A stretch of 64,000 nucleotides of DNA. It comes from Erysipelotrichaceae bacterium (GTDB lineage: Bacteria; Bacillota_I; Bacilli_A; Erysipelotrichales; Erysipelotrichaceae). The translations under genes and the position numbers were made by a program. The notes under the pieces were generated by a model. The model was given only the letters and a program-made list of their open reading frames with translations, did no database searches and was not told the DNA's origin. The stretch is taken from assembly GCA_017432895.1 (NCBI GenBank), contig JAFRIG010000053.1:1-64000 (forward strand), given 5' to 3'. How positions within the stretch are numbered: position 1 is the stretch's first letter; each line of letters opens with the position of its first letter. This document shows positions 34,966 to 44,102 of the stretch, piece after piece.

Positions 34966-34993
34966 TAAGAAAAGCAGACTTTACAGCCTGCTT
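34966..34993 (-). terminator. Terminator of rpsO
   Basis: On the minus strand AAGCAGGC, loop TGTAAA, GTCTGCTT (one G-U pair), then TTCTT. It lies just after the rpsO stop and before the tetR promoter. Confidence 0.8.
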
Positions 34994-35001
34994 AACCCAT
35001 G

Positions 35002-35268
35002 TTATTTTCTTAAACCTAATTTAGCGACCAGCTCTCTGTATCTGTTGACATCTTCTCTCTTGAGATACTCAAGCAGGCTTCTTCTCTTACCGACCATCAT
35101 CAGCAGACCTCTGTTGGAATGGAAGTCTTTCTTGTTGGACTGCATGTGAACAGTCAGACGGTTGATAGTGGCAGTCAGTAAGGCAACCTGAACTTCAACG
35201 GAACCGGTATCGCCTTCAAATCTGGCATAGTCCTTGACGATCTGTGCCTTTTCAGCTTTTGATAACAT
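35002..35268 (-). CDS. rpsO: 30S ribosomal protein S15
   Basis: An 88-residue S15 of normal length that binds 16S rRNA and nucleates the platform of the small subunit. Typical stretches: [47 protein letters not shown] and [24 protein letters not shown] precedes the ATG. An about 75-nt structured leader between its own promoter and the start may be a feedback site. Confidence 0.97.
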   Translation of the reverse strand: MLSKAEKAQIVKDYARFEGDTGSVEVQVALLTATINRLTVHMQSNKKDFHSNRGLLMMVGKRRSLLEYLKREDVNRYRELVAKLGLRK

Positions 35269-35271
35269 TTC

Positions 35272-35349
35272 TTTTCTCCTTTTTCTTACTTACGATCGAA
35301 ACCGGGTCTAGATCCGGAGATGGTCTAAACTCAGCAACGATGCTTAATC
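35272..35349 (-). promoter_or_regulatory. Structured rpsO leader, possible S15 autoregulatory site
   Basis: Between promoter and start the leader contains GTTTAGA pairing with TCTAGAC (one G-U) around CCATCTCCGGA, followed by a second CCGG. S15 is known to repress its own mRNA through different leader folds in different bacteria. Function here is inferred from position and pairing only. Confidence 0.35.
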
Positions 35350-35378
35350 AATATAGCACTTTAATCAGCTGATTTCAA
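35350..35378 (-). promoter_or_regulatory. Promoter of rpsO
   Basis: On the minus strand TTGAAA (35373-35378), 17-nt spacer ending in TGC, TATATT (35350-35355): both a good -35 and an extended -10. It begins 6 nt before the malQ stop codon. Confidence 0.85.
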
Positions 35379-35383
35379 GCATA

Positions 35384-36886
35384 TCAGATATCCATTTTCG
35401 AGCCGTCACGACGATACATGTGCGTGAGATCGGCGATCCTTTTCGCCAGTTTGGCATTGATGTCTTCTTTGCGGATACGCCAGCACCAGTTGTTTAAAGT
35501 TCCTGGTCTATTGATGGTCGCTTCTTCACCCAGTCCCAGATAATCCTGCATCAAAGCGATGAACAGATAGGCCACCGAAGACATACCGCCTCTGATGAAA
35601 CCATAGTTGTAACCTTCTTCTTCGTTGAGACCGTAATACTTTATGGCGTATTGCACTTCCTTGGGTTTGGCGTTTTTCATCCAGCCCAGGACCGGCAGAT
35701 TGTCATGCGTACCGATGTAGCAGATACAGTTTTCTTTCTGATTGTGGGGGCAATGGCTGCTGCTGCCATCCGGGGCTGTACCGAATTCCAGGACCTTCAT
35801 ACCCGGGAAGCCCGATTCCTTTAACAGGATCGCAACTTTCTCATCGATCTGGCCCAGATCCTCGGCGATGAATTCGATATTGTGGAACCAGTCCCGCAAA
35901 ATGGAAACGAACTCGATACCCGGACCCTTGACCCAGCGGCCGTTCTTGGCCGTCTTTTCCCCATACGGCACGGCCCAGTATTCCGCAAAACCGCGGAAAT
36001 GGTCGATCCGGATCACATCGAAGAACTTGGAAGCTCCGGCTACTCTATCGATCCACCATTTGTAACCGGTTGTCTTCATGTAGTCCCAGTCATATAAGGG
36101 ATTGCCCCAGAGCTGACCATCCTTGGAAAAATAATCCGGCGGTACACCCGCAACATCCTTAGGCGTCTTGGTGTTTTCCTTGAGCTGGAACTGTTTGCTA
36201 TCGGACCAGACATCGGCGGAATCCATGGCTACATAGATAGGCAGATCACCGATGATCTTGATGCCTTTTTCATTGGCATAGCTTTTGAGCTTCTTGAACT
36301 GTTTAAAGAACAGATACTGCATGAACTCATAGAAGGAAATATCGTCCTTCAAAAGCTCACTGTATTCCCTGATAGCCTGTTCATCATATGATTTTATCTT
36401 TTCATCGGGCCATTCCAGCCAGGAGGCCATCGCAAAATGTTTTTTTAAAGCCATAAACAAGGCATAATCATGCAGCCAGGAAGCATTCTCATTCTTAAAC
36501 TCGTTTATCTCTTTATTGAATTTGCCCTTGGCATTCTCATACGCTTTGGCTAAAACCTTGTATCTGGTCTCATAGAGAAAACCGTAATCGATGTTTACGG
36601 GATCTTTTGGTTTAAGACCCTTTAGATCCTTTTTATCCAGGAGTCCATCTTCGCAAAGCAGATCGAGATCGATGAAATACGGATTGCCCGCAAAGGAAGA
36701 GAAAGACTGATATGGCGAATCGCCATAGCTGGTCGGTCCAATGGGCAATACCTGCCAATAGGACTGTCTGGCTTTGACTAAAAAATCGACGAAACGATAG
36801 GCTTCCTTACCCAGGGTACCGATTCCGTAATTGGAAGGCAATGATGAAATGGGAAGCAGGATGCCGGCACTTCTAGTTTTGTTCAT
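35384..36886 (-). CDS. malQ: 4-alpha-glucanotransferase (amylomaltase)
   Basis: A 500-residue GH77 enzyme that transfers glucan segments between maltodextrins in the cytosol. The conserved blocks are GPTSYGDSPYQSFSSFAGNPYFIDL, IIGDLPIYVAMDSADVW, the nucleophile region VIRIDHFRGF, the acid/base EDLG and GTHDNLPVLGW. AAAGGGGAT precedes the ATG. It is divergent from the lipoprotein amylase gene, with a 77-bp A/T-rich promoter region between them. With the mal importer and glgP it completes maltodextrin use. Confidence 0.96.
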   Translation of the reverse strand: MNKTRSAGILLPISSLPSNYGIGTLGKEAYRFVDFLVKARQSYWQVLPIGPTSYGDSPYQSFSSFAGNPYFIDLDLLCEDGLLDKKDLKGLKPKDPVNIDYGFLYETRYKVLAKAYENAKGKFNKEINEFKNENASWLHDYALFMALKKHFAMASWLEWPDEKIKSYDEQAIREYSELLKDDISFYEFMQYLFFKQFKKLKSYANEKGIKIIGDLPIYVAMDSADVWSDSKQFQLKENTKTPKDVAGVPPDYFSKDGQLWGNPLYDWDYMKTTGYKWWIDRVAGASKFFDVIRIDHFRGFAEYWAVPYGEKTAKNGRWVKGPGIEFVSILRDWFHNIEFIAEDLGQIDEKVAILLKESGFPGMKVLEFGTAPDGSSSHCPHNQKENCICYIGTHDNLPVLGWMKNAKPKEVQYAIKYYGLNEEEGYNYGFIRGGMSSVAYLFIALMQDYLGLGEEATINRPGTLNNWCWRIRKEDINAKLAKRIADLTHMYRRDGSKMDI

Positions 36887-36963
36887 GTTATCCCCTTTTA
36901 AAAACTCTATAATTATTTTAACTTAAATAATAAAATAATAGTAACAATATCGGAGATAAAAAC

Positions 36964-38511
36964 ATGATCAAAAAAGTACTTCTCATCCTAACGATTCTTC
37001 TGTTAATCTGTTCCTGCAAAGACAATAAAAAAGTCGAAATTGACAATACCGATGATAATTACAGAGTCTTCTATGAGATTTTTGTCGGATCTTTTTCCGA
37101 CAGCAACAATGACGGTATAGGCGATTTGCGTGGCATCATCAATAGACTGGACTATATGAATGACGGCAACATCAATTCTTCAGATTCGCTGGGCATCCAA
37201 GGCATCTGGCTTACGCCGATCTTCTATTCTCCTTCATATCACAAATACGACGTCGTCGATTATTATCGGATAGATCCCTCTTTCGGGACTCAGGAAGATC
37301 TTGATGAATTGATCCAAAAATGTCATGAACGGAATATTCTGGTAATCCTGGATCTGGCGATCAATCATACATCGAGCCAGAACGAATGGTTCAAACAGTT
37401 TAACTTGGCACATCAGAACAACGACCGGAATAATAAATACTTCGATTATTATACATATGTTAATAGCAATGATTCTTTCTCCGGATCATTCTGTGATCTT
37501 GAATACACCGATCAGAAATATGAATGCAACTTTTCCTATGATATGCCTGAACTCAATTTCGACAATGAAAATGTCAGAAATGAGGTTTTGAATATAGCCA
37601 AATACTATTTAGACAAAGGAGTAGATGGTTTTCGTTTTGATGCAGCAAAATATATCTATTTAACAGACGGGGAAGCATCCGTTGATTTTTGGAAGTGGTA
37701 TACGGAAAAGCTGAGAGAGATCAAGGAAGATATCTATCTGGTCGGCGAGGTCTGGAGCGGTGAAGGCGAAATAGCACGTTATCAGACGGAAATGGATTGT
37801 TTTGATTTTAAAGCCTCACAGGCTGATGGCATCATAGCTAAAACGGCAAAATCGCAAGACATCAATGCATTTACTTCTTATGTGGTCAATTATCAGCAAT
37901 CGCTTGCCTCCATCAGCAAGGAAAGAATGCCGATCTTCTTCATCTCAAATCACGATATGGACAGATCTGCAGGTTATCTGAATGCCGCTAATGGACAGGC
38001 ATATATGGGAGCTAATCTCTATCTTCTTTCACCGGGTTCTCCATTCATATATTACGGCGAAGAAATCGGCATGAAAGGATCCAGAGGCGGATCCAATACC
38101 GATGCAAACAGAAGACTTGCGATGTTGTGGGGCGATGACGATACCGTCAAAAATCCGGAAGGAAGTACTTATGAACTGAAAAATCAGATCAACGGTACGA
38201 TCAAGGATCAGCTGAAAGATAACAACAGTCTGCTAAAACATTATTCCAAACTTATAATGATCAGAAAAAAATATCCGCAAATCGCCAGAGGAGAATATAC
38301 AATGCTTGATCTTGGTCAGGCTGATCTTGGAGGATTTAAGATCGCATATGAAGAAGAAACTACCTATATCGTGCACAATAATTCCGATCACGAAATAACG
38401 ATACGATCTGATAATTTTACTCAAATGCTGGAATCTTGCGGATTCTCATCTGCATCATTTAAAAATAACGAGTTAAAAATCGGACCCTATACTTCCGCGA
38501 TCTTAAAGTAA
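36964..38511 (+). CDS. Surface lipoprotein alpha-amylase (GH13)
   Basis: 515 residues. A signal peptide ends in the lipobox LLICSCK, so the enzyme is lipid-anchored outside the cell. GH13 features in order: YEIFVGSFSDSNNDGIGDLRGI, the DLAINHTS region, the nucleophile region GVDGFRFDAAKY, the acid/base VGEVW and the third Asp in ISNHDMDRSAG. The N-terminal pattern resembles oligosaccharide-type GH13 amylases. It likely clips starch or maltodextrins for the adjacent importer. The C-terminal beta domain is complete. Confidence 0.92.
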   Translation: MIKKVLLILTILLLICSCKDNKKVEIDNTDDNYRVFYEIFVGSFSDSNNDGIGDLRGIINRLDYMNDGNINSSDSLGIQGIWLTPIFYSPSYHKYDVVDYYRIDPSFGTQEDLDELIQKCHERNILVILDLAINHTSSQNEWFKQFNLAHQNNDRNNKYFDYYTYVNSNDSFSGSFCDLEYTDQKYECNFSYDMPELNFDNENVRNEVLNIAKYYLDKGVDGFRFDAAKYIYLTDGEASVDFWKWYTEKLREIKEDIYLVGEVWSGEGEIARYQTEMDCFDFKASQADGIIAKTAKSQDINAFTSYVVNYQQSLASISKERMPIFFISNHDMDRSAGYLNAANGQAYMGANLYLLSPGSPFIYYGEEIGMKGSRGGSNTDANRRLAMLWGDDDTVKNPEGSTYELKNQINGTIKDQLKDNNSLLKHYSKLIMIRKKYPQIARGEYTMLDLGQADLGGFKIAYEEETTYIVHNNSDHEITIRSDNFTQMLESCGFSSASFKNNELKIGPYTSAILK

Positions 38512-38597
38512 AGATCAGTCAGTCAAAAGACTCTATCAGCATATTTATGAGTTTTAGTTGAAATTAAATTTAATAACATAATTGACTCGATGCAAAT

Positions 38598-38635
38598 AAA
38601 CGTGGGCAGATAATTCATTCTGATTCCACGTTTTT
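38598..38635 (+). terminator. Terminator of the amylase gene
   Basis: AAACGTGG (38598-38605) pairs with CCACGTTT (38626-38633), with a further AGA/TCT pairing inside, and runs into TTTTT. Confidence 0.8.
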
Positions 38636-38727
38636 AACTGTTTTGTCTTCTAGATCTAGTTCATATTTTTTTCACGATTTTGTTTTGAGTTCAATTAAAT
38701 GGCTGAATCATTCATCTCTATAAAAAA

Positions 38728-39230
38728 GAGCTGAATTAATTATGGTAATGTAAACTTTCCTGGATTTGACCCCACAGGTTAAACTATCGTGTGGGTAATC
38801 TGAGTCACAGGTTAAACTTCCCTGGATCTGATGGTACAGGTTAAACTTTTGTATGGGCAATATTAAAACCTGATGAAGCATAGAATGCCTTATTGATCCT
38901 TGCATCTAAAGCTTCGTACATGAGAAGCCATTCGGACAGATTTGTTTAACGCCTGAACGGTTTCTGCTTTGTTTTTGCATGTTTTATGTATCTCGTTGGT
39001 GTTTGTTCAAATGATATAGTGAAAAACCTGTTTATTTGAATGGATCATTCCGCACATCAAAAAAAGAAGGTCCCGGATGGTGGAGATTCACCAGCGGGAT
39101 CTTCTTTCTTGTTTTGGCGTGTTCTGGTATGTTACCCATATGGAAGTTTACACTCATACCCCGGGAAAGTTTAACCTGGGGTATTCATTTACCCATATGG
39201 AAGTTTACATTACCTTAATTATTCAGCCCT
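38728..39230. mobile_element. Non-autonomous or decayed insertion element (MITE-like) with inverted repeats
   Basis: About 500 bp. The left end GAGCTGAATTAATTATGG... through TGTAAACTTTCC matches the complement of the right end GGGCTGAATAATTAAGG... through TGTAAACTTCC over more than 30 bases with few differences. Subterminal repeats recur inside: AGGTTAAACT three times on the left (near 38778-38850), and AAGTTTA(C/A) three times on the right, two within ACCCATATGGAAGTTTACA. Multiple end repeats starting with TG recall IS21-type elements, but no transposase frame survives. Short frames such as the one with MYEALDARINKAFYASSG (minus, about 38850-38920) may be debris. Confidence 0.65.
39056..39112 (-). 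terminator. Strong hairpin inside the element, acting as terminator on the minus strand
   Basis: AAAGAAGGTCCCG (39063-39075) pairs with CGGGATCTTCTTT (39095-39107), with an inner GGTG/CACC pairing. On the minus strand the stem is followed by a run of seven Ts. It lies downstream of malG and may end the mal operon. Confidence 0.7.
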
Positions 39231-39255
39231 ATTTTAAGTAAAGTAATATTTCGAA

Positions 39256-40131
39256 TTATCCTTTTACAGCACCAGCCATTCCTTCGACATAGAATCTCTG
39301 CATATAGATGAACAGGATCGCGATCGGTATGGATATTACGACCGCACCGGCTGCGAAACAGGTATACCATTGATAGATATACTCTTTCTGCAGCATATTC
39401 CACAGACCGATGGCAACGGTGAACTGATCGGAATTCGCCCTACAAACAACTTTTGCAAAAACGAAGTCAACCCATGGAGCGATAAATGAAGTCATGACTG
39501 TATATATGACGATCGGTTTTGACAACGGCATCGTGATCCTTGTGAATACCTGCCATTGTGTTGCACCGTCAATGATGGCAGCTTCATCGATCGAACGGGG
39601 AATCGTATCGAAGAATCCCTTAGCGATCTGGAAACCAAGGCCTGTACATGCGGAATACACAATGATCAGACCGATACGGATCATCGATCCCTCGGTCAAG
39701 CCCATCGCTTTCAAAATGAAATATTGAGCAACCATGGACATGAATCCGGGGAACAAACCAAGGATCATTGCAATGTTCATATATGGCTTACGGAAACCAA
39801 AACGCATTCTGGATAGAGAATACGATACAGAAAGTACAAAGAACGTCGAGAAGATGCAAGTGAAGATCGCAATAATAAATGTATTCAGGAACATCTTCGG
39901 GAAGTTCAAGACATTTCGGTCTGTAAACAGCTTTATATAGTTGTTGAACGTATAACCCTGAGGCAGGAACGTATTGGTATACGCACCAGGTTCCGCTCTA
40001 AAACTCGTCAGAACGATCCAGAAAATCGGTAATACCCAGATAATAGAGAGTATTGCCAACAAGAGGTGTACCAGGAAATTGACAAGTCTCCTGCGGGGAC
40101 TTAATTTATTCTTAGCTAATTCATTCATCAC
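39256..40131 (-). CDS. malG: Maltose/maltodextrin ABC permease MalG-like
   Basis: 291 residues with six predicted membrane segments and the EAA loop EAAIIDGATQWQVFTRITMPLSKP that docks the ATPase. The N-terminus LVHLLLAILSIIWVLPIFWIV and the C-terminus FYVEGMAGAVKG are typical of MalG-type sugar permeases. The start overlaps malF by 4 nt. It is the last gene of the importer operon; the inverted-repeat element begins 25 nt past its stop. Confidence 0.93.
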   Translation of the reverse strand: MMNELAKNKLSPRRRLVNFLVHLLLAILSIIWVLPIFWIVLTSFRAEPGAYTNTFLPQGYTFNNYIKLFTDRNVLNFPKMFLNTFIIAIFTCIFSTFFVLSVSYSLSRMRFGFRKPYMNIAMILGLFPGFMSMVAQYFILKAMGLTEGSMIRIGLIIVYSACTGLGFQIAKGFFDTIPRSIDEAAIIDGATQWQVFTRITMPLSKPIVIYTVMTSFIAPWVDFVFAKVVCRANSDQFTVAIGLWNMLQKEYIYQWYTCFAAGAVVISIPIAILFIYMQRFYVEGMAGAVKG

Positions 40132-41474
40132 ATGAACGCCTCCTCATTTTTGTAAGAACCGGAGTTACGGTACGTAATAAGTGTAACGATCGTCAGGATA
40201 ACGAATGTCATAATGCCGATGACTGCGCCAAGGTTGTAGTATTGCTGATCAACTGTCAGCTTATACAGCCATGTAACCAGCAAGTCCGTCTGGCCGGCAG
40301 TATCTCCGACATAAGTCGGTCCACCACCTGATAACAGATAAATGACACCAAAGTTATTGATATTTCCGACAAAACTCGAGATCAGATATGGCGTTGTTAC
40401 GAACAGCATATAAGGTAAAGTGATCTTGAAGAAGATCTTGACCGGTCCTGCACCGTCCATCTTTGCCGCTTCATAAAGTTCAGCAGGAATATTCTGTAAA
40501 ATACCCGTAATCTGTAACATTGTATATGGAATACCAATCCAGATATTGATAACAATAATCGTTATCCTGGCCCACATTGCGTTTTGCCAGAATGGAAGCG
40601 GTGAATCGATCAACCCCAAATTCTGCAAAAGGATGTTAACAGCGCCTGAAGGCTGAAGCATGATGTTCATGATCATTAAGGTGACGAACTGCGGAACAGC
40701 AATCGACAGGATAAAGCAGAAACGCCAGAAGGCTTTGCCTTTGGTGTCTTTTCTGTTGATAACCATCGCCAGAATCATACCCAAAATATAGTTCAAGAAG
40801 GTAGCGAATATCGCCCAGATAATGGTCCATCCGAGAACATGCCAGAACTGACGGCCGATATTGCCATTCATGTTCAGAACACGGGAAAACTGATGAAGTC
40901 CATCCCAATCAAAGAGCATCAGATGCTCATCCTCTTTGGAGTAAGTCGTAAATGCCATTGAGATCATGTAGAACAGCGGTACGATATTGAATACGAGAAT
41001 ACCTAGACAAGGAAGCGTCATCAATGTGATGTGCAGATTCTTGTCAAACAGATTTCTTATATCTTCTTTGATCGTAGGTACATGTCCCTTTTCTTTAAGC
41101 TCATTTTCTAACTTATAAGAAAATTTCAGCTGAATTACCCAAAGTACGATGATAGCCGCAATAACAAATAAAGTTACGACTCCCGCCAGCAGAATCTGCT
41201 GGGAATTATCACCGGCAGTATATTCGTAGATCTGTTTTGCTTCATTCCAGACTTTTTCCTGTGCTCTTGTACCAAGCGACGGCATCATCGAAAGTGAATG
41301 AATACCGATCGTGATCATATAGAAAATGAAAGCGATCTGGATCAACAGAACCAGGCATCCTTTAAATACCTGCTTATGTCCTATCATCCCCAATCCCATT
41401 ATGATTGCAGACAGCTTAGTGTACAAATCACCATGTTTTAATGAACTAATAACACTTGAACGATTATTATTCAT
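40128..41474 (-). CDS. malF: Maltose/maltodextrin ABC permease MalF-like
   Basis: 448 residues, longer than minimal sugar permeases because of an N-terminal region with two extra membrane segments (about 30-60 and 92-115), as in MalF of Gram-positive bacteria. The EAA loop is YEAAKMDGAGPVKIFFKITLPYM, and the end block TDLLVTWLYKLT with IGIMTFVILTIVTLITYR is typical. It forms the channel with MalG. CGGAGG precedes the ATG. Confidence 0.92.
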   Translation of the reverse strand: MNNNRSSVISSLKHGDLYTKLSAIIMGLGMIGHKQVFKGCLVLLIQIAFIFYMITIGIHSLSMMPSLGTRAQEKVWNEAKQIYEYTAGDNSQQILLAGVVTLFVIAAIIVLWVIQLKFSYKLENELKEKGHVPTIKEDIRNLFDKNLHITLMTLPCLGILVFNIVPLFYMISMAFTTYSKEDEHLMLFDWDGLHQFSRVLNMNGNIGRQFWHVLGWTIIWAIFATFLNYILGMILAMVINRKDTKGKAFWRFCFILSIAVPQFVTLMIMNIMLQPSGAVNILLQNLGLIDSPLPFWQNAMWARITIIVINIWIGIPYTMLQITGILQNIPAELYEAAKMDGAGPVKIFFKITLPYMLFVTTPYLISSFVGNINNFGVIYLLSGGGPTYVGDTAGQTDLLVTWLYKLTVDQQYYNLGAVIGIMTFVILTIVTLITYRNSGSYKNEEAFM

Positions 41475-41498
41475 AAATAACCTCCGCTATGTTGCAAG

Positions 41499-41531
41499 AA
41501 ACCGCAGTCAGTCAGAAACTGACTGCGGTTT
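41499..41531 (-). terminator. Intercistronic hairpin between malE and malF
   Basis: AAACCGCAGTCAG (41499-41511) pairs with CTGACTGCGGTTT (41519-41531), a 13-bp perfect stem with a 7-nt loop and only a short T run (TTTCTT) on the minus strand. It probably protects malE mRNA and partly stops transcription, giving more binding protein than permease. Confidence 0.7.
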
Positions 41532-41550
41532 ATAATTTTAGAAATTCAGA

Positions 41551-42792
41551 TTATTGAACTGCTGCAGTATTCAATGAAGTATTCAAAGCTTCCGTCTTTT
41601 CAGCAGCGTTTGCATGAGTGACGGTTCCGGCAACCAGTTCATCACCCATTGACTGAGCAGGACCCCAGTAGTTGCCCATATCAGACTGTAAAGGCTGAAC
41701 GATAGATGCATAAGACATCGTATCCATCTTTGCCTTAGCCAGAGCGTTGTCACCAACGTTGATTCCTAAGTCAGTCGGAATGACTTCTCTTGAATCAAAG
41801 TGCGCCTGCTGTGCTTCGGTACCGCCAAGATAAGCAGCTAAAGCAACAGCGATTTCCGGATGCTCAGCATATAAAGTGGTCTGCGGGTTGACACCGACAG
41901 CCTTAGAACCGGCAAAAGCCTTCATCTGCTTGAGTTCACCGTTAAGAGTATAAGACGGAGAAGCAGCAATACCTAAGTTTTCGCCATATGCATCTTTAGC
42001 TTTCTGGTAATCCCAGTCGCCTGAGAAGAATGCGCTGATGTCAGTACCGGTAGAAACATCACCGTTTACAAAGTTGCTGTTTGCAACAAGATCGACAAGG
42101 TAATCAGTTACAGCAACAGCCTTGTCACCGGAGAAATCGAATCCGGCAGCAGCATCGCCGCCATCAGGACCGAACAGTGTGCAGCCGTTAGCTACGTAGA
42201 AAGCAGCAATGTACCATGAATTGTTAAGCGGGAAAGCTACTTTGCCCTTTTCGAGCATAGCATCCAGAGACTTGATATCTTCTTCCGTGAAGACACTCTT
42301 GTCATAGAACATGAACCAGGTATTGCCTGAATATGGAGCACCATAAACAGAACCTTCATAAGTAACTGTATTTACAGTTGTAGCTGAGTTATTTGCCTTG
42401 ATCGTCTCAACGGTTTTGCCGCCTAATTCGGCAATGGCACCGGCTTTGATCAGATCAGGAATCTGGTCATTGGCATACATGTAAACATCAGCAGCAGCAG
42501 CCGGGTCAGTAGTGACATTCGTCTTAGCATCGCCTTCTGAGCAGACACCATAGTTGAAAGTCAATTCCCATTCAGGATGAGCTGCAGCAAACGCTTCACA
42601 CATCGTCTGTAACCACTTGCCATTTTCTTCAGACTGGTCTTCCTGTGGACCCCATACAGTGACGGTAGCAGCTACTTTTTCATCTGCAGGTGCAGGTTCA
42701 TTGCCACCGCTTGGTTTGGATGAGCACCCTACCAGCATGGCCATAGCCATTAAAACTGCGAGGCTCAAAGTGATAATCTTTTTGAAACTCAT
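41551..42792 (-). CDS. malE: Maltose/maltodextrin-binding lipoprotein MalE-like
   Basis: 413 residues with a signal peptide and lipobox MLVGCS, then a Gly/Ser/Pro-rich tether (SSKPSGGNEPAPADEK) and a solute-binding protein fold: TVTVWGPQEDQSEENGKWL, ADVYMYANDQIPDLIKAGAIAELG, GSVYGAPYSGNTWFMFYDKSVF. It captures maltodextrins outside the membrane and delivers them to MalFG. AAGGAGG precedes the ATG. Context (malK before, malFG after, amylase nearby) supports the substrate. Confidence 0.92.
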   Translation of the reverse strand: MSFKKIITLSLAVLMAMAMLVGCSSKPSGGNEPAPADEKVAATVTVWGPQEDQSEENGKWLQTMCEAFAAAHPEWELTFNYGVCSEGDAKTNVTTDPAAAADVYMYANDQIPDLIKAGAIAELGGKTVETIKANNSATTVNTVTYEGSVYGAPYSGNTWFMFYDKSVFTEEDIKSLDAMLEKGKVAFPLNNSWYIAAFYVANGCTLFGPDGGDAAAGFDFSGDKAVAVTDYLVDLVANSNFVNGDVSTGTDISAFFSGDWDYQKAKDAYGENLGIAASPSYTLNGELKQMKAFAGSKAVGVNPQTTLYAEHPEIAVALAAYLGGTEAQQAHFDSREVIPTDLGINVGDNALAKAKMDTMSYASIVQPLQSDMGNYWGPAQSMGDELVAGTVTHANAAEKTEALNTSLNTAAVQ

Positions 42793-42824
42793 GTAAATAA
42801 TTTCCTCCTTATAATTCTATGTTT

Positions 42825-42841
42825 ACTGATCAGAGATCAGT
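42825..42841. repeat. Perfect inverted repeat between malK and malE
   Basis: ACTGATC (42825-42831), AGA, GATCAGT (42835-42841). No T run follows on either strand, so it is not a usual terminator. It may be a processing or protein-binding site, or a minor mRNA stabiliser. Confidence 0.45.
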
Positions 42842-42848
42842 CAACAAC

Positions 42849-44039
42849 TTAGATGTATTCCAGGTTTTTTTTGCTCTCTTTGTCAAACATATGCACCACA
42901 TTTGGAGCGAAAGTGAATCTGATTACTTCGCCAATCTTGGGAGTCTCATCTCCAAGATCAAGCGTAGGAACGATGATGATACTGTCATGACCACCGGCAT
43001 TCAGATGAAGGTGTACAGAAGAACCCATCATTTCCGAAACATCAACAGCACCTTCGATCATAGCTCCCTCAGTTTCTTTTAAAGAAATATGTTCCGGTCT
43101 TGCACCGACAGTAATATCGCATTCCGGCGTATTTCTTTCTCTTAAACGTGCCTGCTTGTCTTCTGTAGGAACGATCTTGGCGCCTAAGACCTCAATTACA
43201 TATTTATCATCTTCCTTGATGAGCTTTCCGTCATAAAAGTTCATCTGAGGCATACCAATGAATCCGGCTACAAATGTATTAACAGGTTTATTGAATACTT
43301 CCTGAGGCGTTCCGATCTGCTGGATCTCTCCGTCTTTCATAATGACGATACGATCGCCGAGTGTCATAGCCTCAGTCTGGTCATGAGTAACGTAAATGAA
43401 TGTAGAATCGATCCTTTGTCTTAACTTGATGATCTCAGCTCGCATCTGGTTACGAAGCTTAGCGTCAAGATTAGAAAGCGGCTCATCCATAAGAAGAACT
43501 TTTGGTTCACGAACGATAGCACGACCGATCGCGACTCTTTGCCTCTGACCACCAGAGAGAGCTTTCGGCTTTCTGTCCAGGTATTCAGTAATACCAAGGA
43601 TCTCAGCTGCCTCATCGACCTGTTTGTTCATTTGCTCTTTCGGAACTTTGCGGAGTTCCAGCGGGAATTCGAGATTCTGTCTGACAGTCATATGCGGATA
43701 TAGCGCATAGTTCTGGAAGACCATTGCAATATCTCTGTCTTTTGGTTCGATATCGTTCATCCTGACACCATCGATATAGAGATCGCCTCTGGTGATGTCT
43801 TCCAAGCCGGCAACCATTCTTAGAGTTGTCGATTTGCCACAGCCCGAAGGACCGACGAAAACAATGAATTCTTTATCAGCGATCTCAAGATTGAAATCAT
43901 CGACAGCGACGACGCCTTCTTCCGTAACCTTAAGATTGTTTCTCTTCTTGTTCGGATCTTCGCCTCTCTTCCTTCTTCTTTCCTGAACAGCGGCATTAGG
44001 ATAAATTTTCTGAATATGTTGTAAACTAATTGTGGCCAT
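42849..44039 (-). CDS. malK: Sugar ABC transporter ATPase (MalK/MsmX/UgpC type)
   Basis: About 396 residues from MATISLQHIQKIYP, preceded by AAGGGGGAT; nine extra upstream residues are excluded. Nucleotide-binding motifs: Walker A GPSGCGKSTTLRM, signature LSGGQRQRVAIGRAIV, Walker B VLLMDEPLSNLDAKL. The C-terminal TOBE/regulatory domain follows. An insert of about 25 charged residues after the first strand (ERRRKRGEDPNKKRNNLKVTEEG) is somewhat unusual. It is the first gene of malK-E-F-G, and such ATPases sometimes serve several sugar importers. Confidence 0.93.
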   Translation of the reverse strand: MATISLQHIQKIYPNAAVQERRRKRGEDPNKKRNNLKVTEEGVVAVDDFNLEIADKEFIVFVGPSGCGKSTTLRMVAGLEDITRGDLYIDGVRMNDIEPKDRDIAMVFQNYALYPHMTVRQNLEFPLELRKVPKEQMNKQVDEAAEILGITEYLDRKPKALSGGQRQRVAIGRAIVREPKVLLMDEPLSNLDAKLRNQMRAEIIKLRQRIDSTFIYVTHDQTEAMTLGDRIVIMKDGEIQQIGTPQEVFNKPVNTFVAGFIGMPQMNFYDGKLIKEDDKYVIEVLGAKIVPTEDKQARLRERNTPECDITVGARPEHISLKETEGAMIEGAVDVSEMMGSSVHLHLNAGGHDSIIIVPTLDLGDETPKIGEVIRFTFAPNVVHMFDKESKKNLEYI

Positions 44040-44102
44040 GATATCCCCCTTTTCCAGAAATTGCATCTCACAATTATTTTTTATATACTAAGCTCTTCTT
44101 TT

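Larger units (their letters stand above)
38512..39255. other. Gene-free 744-bp region between the amylase gene and malG
   Basis: Contains the amylase terminator (38598-38635), A/T-rich sequence, then the inverted-repeat element at 38728-39230. No open frame here has a plausible ribosome site or family signature. Confidence 0.8.

Noticed and set aside
38847-38925. Short minus-strand frame MYEALDARINKAFYASSG as a gene
   Set aside because: No ribosome site, broken upstream frame, and location inside the insertion-like element; at most debris of a lost coding region.
39036-39218. 60-codon open frame inside the 0.5-kb inverted-repeat element
   Set aside because: It crosses the central hairpin and the end repeats; composition follows the repeats, not a protein.
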